Shown here piece by piece: positions 58,604 through 64,000 of a DNA stretch of 64,000 nt. The notes under the pieces are model-generated. The model made no database searches. It saw nothing but the letters and a program-made list of their open reading frames with translations, and was not told the DNA's origin. Numbering within the stretch: the stretch's first letter is position 1; the number at the start of each line of letters is the position of its first letter. The position numbers and the translations under genes were made by a program. Source of the stretch: Streptomyces marianii (GTDB taxonomy: Bacteria > Actinomycetota > Actinomycetes > Streptomycetales > Streptomycetaceae); contig NZ_VAWE01000001.1 of NCBI RefSeq assembly GCF_005795905.1, forward strand, positions 4,446,001 to 4,510,000, given 5' to 3'.

Positions 58604-60157
58604 ATGGTGAAGGCTGCATACTCCCGGGACACGACCCCAGGCGCCCCGCCGCGCACGCGCATTCTCGTCGCCGGCGGGGGGTACGTGGGGATGTACACCG
58701 CGATCCGTCTCCAGCAGAAGCTGAAGAGCGAGCTGGAGCGCGGCGAGGTCGAGATCGTCGTCGTGTCGACCGAGCCCTACATGACCTACCAGCCCTTCCT
58801 CCCCGAGGCGGCCGCGGGCTCCATCTCGCCCCGCCACGTGGTCGTACCGCTCCGCCGGGTCCTCCACAGATGCAAGGTCGTCAGCGGTGAGGTCCGGTCC
58901 GTGGACCACGCCAAGCGCACCGCCGCCTTCACCACCCTCGCCACCGAGGAAGAGGGCGCCGGCGCGATCCAGATCGGTTACGACGAGCTGGTGCTCGCCC
59001 CCGGCTCCGTCTCGCGCACGCTGCCCGTGCCGGGACTCGCCGAGTACGCCATCGGCTTCAAGACCGTGGAGGAGGCCATCGGCCTGCGCAACCACGTCAT
59101 CGAGCAGATGGACATCGCGTCCTCCACCCGTGAGCCCGCCCTGCGCGACGCGGCACTCACCTTCGTCGTCGTGGGCGGCGGCTACGCGGGCGTCGAAGCG
59201 CTCGCCGAGCTCGAGGACATGGCCCGCTACGCCACGCGCTACTACCACAACATCAAGCCCGAGGACCTGAAGTGGGTCCTGGTCGAGGCGAGCGACCGGA
59301 TCCTGCCGGAGGTCGGTGCGGAGATGGGGAAGTACGCCATCCGGGAGTTGCGGGCCCGCAACATCGACGTGCGGCTCGACACCCGCCTCGACTCCTGCGA
59401 GAACCGGGTCGCCGTCCTCAGCGACGGCTCCCGGCTACCGACTCGCACGGTCGTGTGGACCGCGGGTGTCCGGCCCGCTCCCGTCCTGACGGCCACCGAC
59501 CTGCCGCTCGACGAGCGAGGCCGCCTCAAATGCACCGCCGAACTCAGCGTCGAGGGCACCGAGCACGCCTGGTCGGCGGGCGACGCCGCCGCCGTGCCCG
59601 ACGTCACCGCGAAGGAACCCGGCACGGAGTGCGCGCCGAACGCCCAGCACGCGGTCCGCCAGACGAAGGTGCTCGCCGAGAACATCGTCGCCTCGCTGCG
59701 GGGACAGCCCCTGCAGACCTATGCCCACAAGTACGTCGGATCCGTGGCGTCGCTGGGGCTGCACAAGGGCGTGGCGCATGTGTACGGCCGCAAGCTGAAG
59801 GGCTATCCGGCCTGGCTGATGCACCGCGCGTACCATCTCAGCCGCATGCCCACCTTCAACCGGAAGGCCCGCATCCTCGCCGAGTGGACACTGTCCGGGC
59901 TGTTCAAGCGTGAGATCGTCTCCCTCGGGTCGCTGGAGCACCCGCGTGCCGAGTTCGAACTCGCCGCGGGCGGCGTCCCGTCCAGGCCGCTCGCCCGCCG
60001 CCACGAGGATCCGCCCACGAGCGCCCGGGGGAGGAGGCGGGGCCGGGCGCCCGGTACCCGTCCCGGCGCGTCGGGGGCGCCGCCCGACGCCGCGCCGGGC
60101 GACGGCCGGGGGAGGAAGGGCCAGGACGCTCCCGGACCCGGAACCGAGGAGGGCTGA
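58604..60157 (+). CDS. ndh: Type II NADH dehydrogenase
   Basis: This protein of about 517 residues (ATG at 58604; a GTG at 58571 is an alternative) oxidises NADH and reduces menaquinone without proton pumping, as a peripheral membrane protein. The FAD-binding site is RILVAGGGYVGMYTAIRLQQ, the NAD site FVVVGGGYAGVEALAELEDM, and the second FAD contact HAWSAGDAAAVPD. VWTAGVRPAPVL and NAQHAVRQTKVLAENI are also family motifs. The C-terminal 60 residues are a basic, Pro/Gly-rich tail (SARGRRRGRAPGTRPGASGA). Confidence 0.93.
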   Translation: MVKAAYSRDTTPGAPPRTRILVAGGGYVGMYTAIRLQQKLKSELERGEVEIVVVSTEPYMTYQPFLPEAAAGSISPRHVVVPLRRVLHRCKVVSGEVRSVDHAKRTAAFTTLATEEEGAGAIQIGYDELVLAPGSVSRTLPVPGLAEYAIGFKTVEEAIGLRNHVIEQMDIASSTREPALRDAALTFVVVGGGYAGVEALAELEDMARYATRYYHNIKPEDLKWVLVEASDRILPEVGAEMGKYAIRELRARNIDVRLDTRLDSCENRVAVLSDGSRLPTRTVVWTAGVRPAPVLTATDLPLDERGRLKCTAELSVEGTEHAWSAGDAAAVPDVTAKEPGTECAPNAQHAVRQTKVLAENIVASLRGQPLQTYAHKYVGSVASLGLHKGVAHVYGRKLKGYPAWLMHRAYHLSRMPTFNRKARILAEWTLSGLFKREIVSLGSLEHPRAEFELAAGGVPSRPLARRHEDPPTSARGRRRGRAPGTRPGASGAPPDAAPGDGRGRKGQDAPGPGTEEG

Positions 60158-60395
60158 CCCCGCTGTCGGTGCGGTGGGCCACACTGGGCGTGTGACGATA
60201 GGTGGATGTGCGGCCAGCACAGAGTGACGTGCCCGGGCCGCACCGTCCCCTCCACGGCAATCGGCAACGAGACCGGCAGACTTGGCCACTCCGGTGAGGA
60301 GCGGCCTCCGGAACCGGAACCCCACCGGCCACGGTCACACACACGGGCGCAACCGCGCACGACAACAGCAACGACACCACGAGGCTTGAAAATCC

Positions 60396-62099
60396 GTGAA
60401 CTTCACGCGTTGGAGCGCCCGGCTCCCCGGTACGCAGCGTCGCGCCGCAGCGCGGACGGACCGCGGGTCCGTCCCCGCGGCCCGCGGTGAGTACGACCGG
60501 CGGACGGACCGGCAGCCCCACGCCACCGACGCCGTCACCGATCCGCACGGCGCACCGGCCCCGTCGGCGGAGTCCGCCGTTCCGGCACTCGAGCAGTTCC
60601 CCGTCCGCGGGCTGCTCGACGGGCTGCCCGCGCTGGTCGCCCTCGTGCACGGTCCCGAGCACCGCGTCTCGTACGTCAACGAGGCGTACGAGACGGCGTT
60701 CGGCCCCCGCCCCGCCGGTGCCGCGGCCGCGGCCGCCTGCCCCGAACTCGCCGAACTGGGACTGCTTCCGCTGCTCGACCAGGTGCTGCGCAGCGGCAGG
60801 CCCCGCACGGTGAAGTCCCGCCGGGTCCGGGGCGGTGGTTCGTACACGGTCACGTGCCTGCCCGCCGAGGCTGCCGATCCGTACCGGGAGGGCGAGCTCG
60901 TCAAGGGTGTCCTCGTCTTCGCCGCCGACGTCACGGACCACGCCGAAGCCGCCGAACGCCTGCGCGCCAGCGAGAGCCGTCACCGTGAGGCAGCCGTCAC
61001 CCTGCAGCGCTCACTGCTGCCGCAGGAGCTCGAACAGCCGGACGACCTGCGCATCGCCGCCGACTACCGGCCGGGCGGCACGGACGCCGCGGTCGGAGGC
61101 GACTGGTACGACGTGATCACGCTCGGCGCCGGCCGCACCGCGCTCGTCATCGGCGACGTCATGGGCCGCGGCGTGCGAGCGGCCGCCGTCATGGGCCAGC
61201 TGCGCACCGCCGTCCGCGCGTACGCCCGCCTCGACCTGCCCCCGCACGAAGTGCTCCAGCTCCTCGACGGACTGGCCTCCGAGATCGACCCCAGCCAGAT
61301 CGCCACCTGCGTGTACGCGGTGCACGACCCGAACGAGGGCCGCCTGGTGTACGCGTCCGCGGGCCATCTGCCGATCCTCGTGCGCGACGCCGACGGCACG
61401 GTCCACCGCGCCGAGGAGCCGACCGGCCCGCCGCTCGGCACCGGCGGCTGGCTCCACTCGTCCGCCACGATCGCGCTGCAGCCGGGCTCCACCGCCGTGC
61501 TCTACACGGACGGACTGGTCGAGCGGCGCGGCGAGGACATCGACGACGGTGTCGCCGCGCTGGAGCGGGCGCTCGCCGGAGCGACCGGCACACCCCAGGT
61601 CGTGTGCGACCGGCTGATCCGCTCACTGGGCGTCACCGCGGACCACGACGACGACGTCGCGGTCCTCGTCCTGCAGCACCCGACCCGCTCGGGCGGGGAC
61701 GCGGAGCTCTTCCACAATGCCGCGCTCGAACTGCTCGGCGGTGTGGAGGCCGCGCCCCGCGCACGGGCGTTCGCATCGGGAGTGCTGGCGTCGTGGCGGT
61801 TCCCCGTGGAACTGCGCGACCTCGGCGTGCTCGCGGCGAGCGAGCTGGTCGCGAACTCGCTCCAGCACGGCACGCCGCCCATGCGGCTGCGGCTGCGGCG
61901 CACCGACCGCCGGCTGATCATCGAGGTCACGGACGGCGACGATCACCTTCCGCGCCGGCGCCGTGCCGAGACTGAGGACGAGGCGGGCCGCGGTATCTCC
62001 ATCGTCGCGACGATCGCCTCGTCCTGGGGTAGCCGCCGAACTCCCGGCGGCGGCAAGGCGGTGTGGTGCGAGTTCGCCCTCCCCGATCCGCCCGGTTAG
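60396..62099 (+). CDS. PAS-PP2C-HATPase regulatory phosphatase
   Basis: This 567-residue protein starts at a GTG. A PAS domain occupies about 65-190 (LLDGLPALVALVHGPEHRVS, YVNEAYETAF). The SpoIIE-type PP2C domain runs about 205-430 (TLQRSLLPQELEQPDDLRIA, GGDWYDVITL, IGDVMGRGVRAAAVMGQLRT, YASAGHLPIL, LYTDGLVERRG). The C-terminal part is an anti-sigma type HATPase (ASELVANSLQHGTPPM, GRGISIVATIASSWGSRR). Such three-domain proteins are typical Streptomyces partner-switching regulators; kinase and phosphatase activities may be combined in one chain. Confidence 0.9.
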   Translation: MNFTRWSARLPGTQRRAAARTDRGSVPAARGEYDRRTDRQPHATDAVTDPHGAPAPSAESAVPALEQFPVRGLLDGLPALVALVHGPEHRVSYVNEAYETAFGPRPAGAAAAAACPELAELGLLPLLDQVLRSGRPRTVKSRRVRGGGSYTVTCLPAEAADPYREGELVKGVLVFAADVTDHAEAAERLRASESRHREAAVTLQRSLLPQELEQPDDLRIAADYRPGGTDAAVGGDWYDVITLGAGRTALVIGDVMGRGVRAAAVMGQLRTAVRAYARLDLPPHEVLQLLDGLASEIDPSQIATCVYAVHDPNEGRLVYASAGHLPILVRDADGTVHRAEEPTGPPLGTGGWLHSSATIALQPGSTAVLYTDGLVERRGEDIDDGVAALERALAGATGTPQVVCDRLIRSLGVTADHDDDVAVLVLQHPTRSGGDAELFHNAALELLGGVEAAPRARAFASGVLASWRFPVELRDLGVLAASELVANSLQHGTPPMRLRLRRTDRRLIIEVTDGDDHLPRRRRAETEDEAGRGISIVATIASSWGSRRTPGGGKAVWCEFALPDPPG

Positions 62100-62123
62100 C
62101 GGCCGGCGCCGGGCCGTCGCCCG

Positions 62124-63431
62124 TCAGACGGCGGACGCCACCCTGTCCTGTTCGGGCCGGTGCCGGGCGACGACCCGCGACGCGGACGCGAGCGAGGGCC
62201 GGTCCTGCACCGCCGTGAGGTTCCGCCCCAGCTTCAGGGCCAGCACGCTGATGCCCAGGGAGAAGAGGACGAACGTCACGATGTACGGGCCGTGCAGCGT
62301 GGCCCCCATCGGACCGCCCACCGCCGGGCCGACCGCCAGCGCCAGCTGCTTGACCAGAGCGAACGCCGAGTTGTACTGCCCGACCATCGACTCCGGTGCG
62401 AGATCCGCGACGAGCGGTGCCACCGTCGGCGACAGCATCGCCTCGCCGAGCCCGAACAACGCGTACGTCGAGACGAAGGCGGCCGTCGCCATCGCCTGCC
62501 CGCCGTGCCCGAGCCCCGCGTATCCGGCGACGAGCCAGGCCACGGCCCAGATCAGCCCGACCGCGGCGATCACACGCGAACGACGGCGCCGCTCGACGAA
62601 CCGCAGCACGAGGAACTGCGCGAGCACGATCACCGCGGTGTTGGCGGCCAGGGCGTAGCCGAGCGTCGCCGGGTCGATCCCCGCGGCCTCGGTGCCGTAG
62701 GCCGCGAGGCCCGACTCGAACTGGCCGTAGCAGGCGAAGAAGAGCACGAAGCCGAGGACGCACAGCTGCACCATGGCCCGGTGCCCGAGCAGCGCCCGCA
62801 TTCCGCCCCTGGCCCTTGCCTCGGTGTTCTCCGGCATCGCGTCGGGGATCGACGGCGACTTCGGCATCCGCACGGTCGCGGCGATCACGGCCAGGACGAC
62901 GAACATCGCGGCCTCGATCGAGAACAGCAGCGTGAAGCTGCCGGGCCGGCTCTTGTCGACGATCTGCCCGCCGAACAGACCACCGATGCCCAGTCCCAGG
63001 TTCTGCAGGAAGAACTGCATGGCGAACGCCCGCGTGCGGGTGGACGGGCTCGAGCACCAGACGATCATCGTCGCCAGCGCCGGCTGCATCACGGCCGTAC
63101 CCGCGCCCAGCAGCGCTGCGGACAGCACCGCGACGGCCACGCTGCCGGCCAGACCCATGGACAGAGCCCCGCCCGAGGCCAGCAGCGCGGCCACGACGAG
63201 CACGGGCAGCGGCCCGCGGCGGTCGATGATCCGCCCGGTGAAGGGCAGCACCACGAGCGCGGCCAGGGCGAAGACGGCGAGCACGGCACCCGCCGTGCTC
63301 GCTCCCAGGTCCCGAACCTGCGCCACATACACATAGAGGTACGGAACGGTGAACCCGAGCCCGAACGCGCTCAGCACGTTCCCTGCCTGGATCCGGCGCA
63401 TCGCTGCGCCCATCGCCTTGGTCACACTCAC
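62124..63431 (-). CDS. MFS transporter
   Basis: This 435-residue protein has the twelve hydrophobic segments of the major facilitator superfamily. A motif A-like loop is LPFTGRIIDRRGPLPVL (about 55-75), and the N-terminal helix is NVLSAFGLGFTVPYLYVYVA. A charged loop between helices 6 and 7 (RMPKSPSIPDAMPENTEARA) is usual. Probable proton-driven export of small molecules or drugs. A divergent MarR gene begins 120 bp away and likely controls it. Confidence 0.9.
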   Translation of the reverse strand: MSVTKAMGAAMRRIQAGNVLSAFGLGFTVPYLYVYVAQVRDLGASTAGAVLAVFALAALVVLPFTGRIIDRRGPLPVLVVAALLASGGALSMGLAGSVAVAVLSAALLGAGTAVMQPALATMIVWCSSPSTRTRAFAMQFFLQNLGLGIGGLFGGQIVDKSRPGSFTLLFSIEAAMFVVLAVIAATVRMPKSPSIPDAMPENTEARARGGMRALLGHRAMVQLCVLGFVLFFACYGQFESGLAAYGTEAAGIDPATLGYALAANTAVIVLAQFLVLRFVERRRRSRVIAAVGLIWAVAWLVAGYAGLGHGGQAMATAAFVSTYALFGLGEAMLSPTVAPLVADLAPESMVGQYNSAFALVKQLALAVGPAVGGPMGATLHGPYIVTFVLFSLGISVLALKLGRNLTAVQDRPSLASASRVVARHRPEQDRVASAV

Positions 63432-63551
63432 CTGCCTTGGTCGGCCAGTCCGGAGGACTGAGATTTGAAGACTTCGAAACTAAAGTTAGAACCTGAACAA
63501 TACACATTCAAGGACTTAGAACCAAACCAGCGGCATGGGATAGTGAGGCGC
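63432..63551. promoter_or_regulatory. Divergent MFS/MarR promoter region
   Basis: This AT-rich 120-bp gap contains TTTGAAGACTTCGAAA (63465-63480 area), a near-palindrome around TTCGAA, and a second similar half-site (ACATTCAAGGACTTAGAA). These are candidate MarR operators overlapping both promoters. Confidence 0.45.
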
Positions 63552-64000
63552 ATGTCCGACACCCCCGAGCAGAGGCCCGGCCGTCCGACGAGGGCCGAGC
63601 AGGCACCTGCGACAGCACCGGCCGACCCGTCAGGCGAAGAGGCCGGCAAGCCGGCACAGGGCTCCCCGGCCGACGCGGCCGCTCCCTCCGCCTCCCCGCC
63701 CTCTCGCTCTTCCTCTTCGTCTGCCGGTTCCGCCGCGTCCAAGCCCTCGGCGTCAGCCGCCCCGGGAACCTCCGCGAACCCCGGGACCACGCAGGAGCCG
63801 ACCCTCGACGAGCAGATCGCGGCCTACCAGCGCGAGTTCCGCGACCTGGACCCCCAGGTGGAGAAGGTCGTCTCGGCCCTGGGCCGGCTCAACCGCCGGA
63901 TGAACGTGGCGTACGGCCGCCAGGTCGCCGCACTGGGCATCAGCAACGCCGAATGGGAGGTCCTCAAGACGCTGGTCCTTTCCGGTGCTCCGTACCGCCT
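63552..64000 (+). CDS. MarR-family regulator with long N-terminal extension (partial)
   Basis: The frame starts at an ATG at 63552 and runs off the window, with 149 codons visible. The first 85 residues are low-complexity Ser/Pro/Ala (SPPSRSSSSSAGSAASKPSA). The MarR domain begins after LDEQIAAYQREFRDLDPQVE and shows LGRLNRRMNVAYGRQVAAL and GISNAEWEVLKTLVLSGAPY, the first recognition helices. Divergent from the MFS gene, which it likely regulates. Confidence 0.8.
   Translation, partial: MSDTPEQRPGRPTRAEQAPATAPADPSGEEAGKPAQGSPADAAAPSASPPSRSSSSSAGSAASKPSASAAPGTSANPGTTQEPTLDEQIAAYQREFRDLDPQVEKVVSALGRLNRRMNVAYGRQVAALGISNAEWEVLKTLVLSGAPYR

Noticed and set aside
61927..63507. Frame of 526 codons on the minus strand
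   Set aside because: A shifted frame over the MFS gene; the MFS frame has twelve membrane helices.

Overview
The window is GC-rich actinobacterial DNA, almost certainly Streptomyces. Genes show high third-position GC, GTG/TTG starts are frequent, and the right half is a typical Streptomyces core block: a TipA-like MerR regulator, a c-di-AMP riboswitch in front of an M23 peptidase, PrsW, TrmB, an L-2-hydroxyglutarate oxidase type enzyme, an NsdA-type TPR regulator, an ECF sigma factor fused to an NPCBM domain, an AtrA-like TetR regulator, NDH-2, a PP2C phosphatase, an MFS pump and a MarR regulator.

The left 42 kb is a tandem accretion of integrated elements in a tRNA-Lys(UUU) gene. The intact tRNA (436-508) carries att1 (465-510). 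The same 45-46 bp 3' tRNA segment recurs at 28672-28717 (att2) and 39166-39210 (att3), and a degraded copy may lie near 42527-42556. Element 1 (att1-att2, 28 kb) has a tyrosine integrase, a repressor, an excisionase-like protein, a primase-polymerase and an ATPase, followed by a putative origin. No FtsK/TraSA-like transfer gene is visible. Element 2 (att2-att3, 10.5 kb) is decaying: its integrase is frameshifted, only the 3' tail of the replication ATPase is left, and an origin-like block survives. A GntR (KorSA-like) regulator beyond att3 points to a still older remnant. Each att flank carries its own 11-bp tandem repeat, probably integrase arm sites.

Element 1 carries two kinds of cargo. 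At 7-15 kb there is a regulator with a repeat-rich promoter, then an operon of three small proteins, a SPASM radical SAM enzyme, a second radical SAM enzyme and a JmjC/cupin-like oxygenase. Convergent to it is an archaeal-type aspartyl-tRNA synthetase under a complete T-box riboswitch with a GAC (Asp) specifier and a Shine-Dalgarno sequestrator. I read this as an undescribed peptide-modification cluster with a self-protective AspRS; that is inference. At 15.8-27.9 kb there is a defence island: two GIY-YIG (Eco29kI-type) nucleases, a C5 methyltransferase, Vsr, and a DISARM core (drmA-drmB-drmC plus an AbrB-like protein). drmC is split by a 1857-bp IS1182-type insertion with a 6-bp target duplication; removing the insertion in silico restores a 273-codon frame.

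The core region on the right appears intact and ordinary, except for the sigma-NPCBM fusion and an asparagine-synthase-like protein with a changed PP-loop motif. All calls come from reading the sequence and translations; no database search was run.
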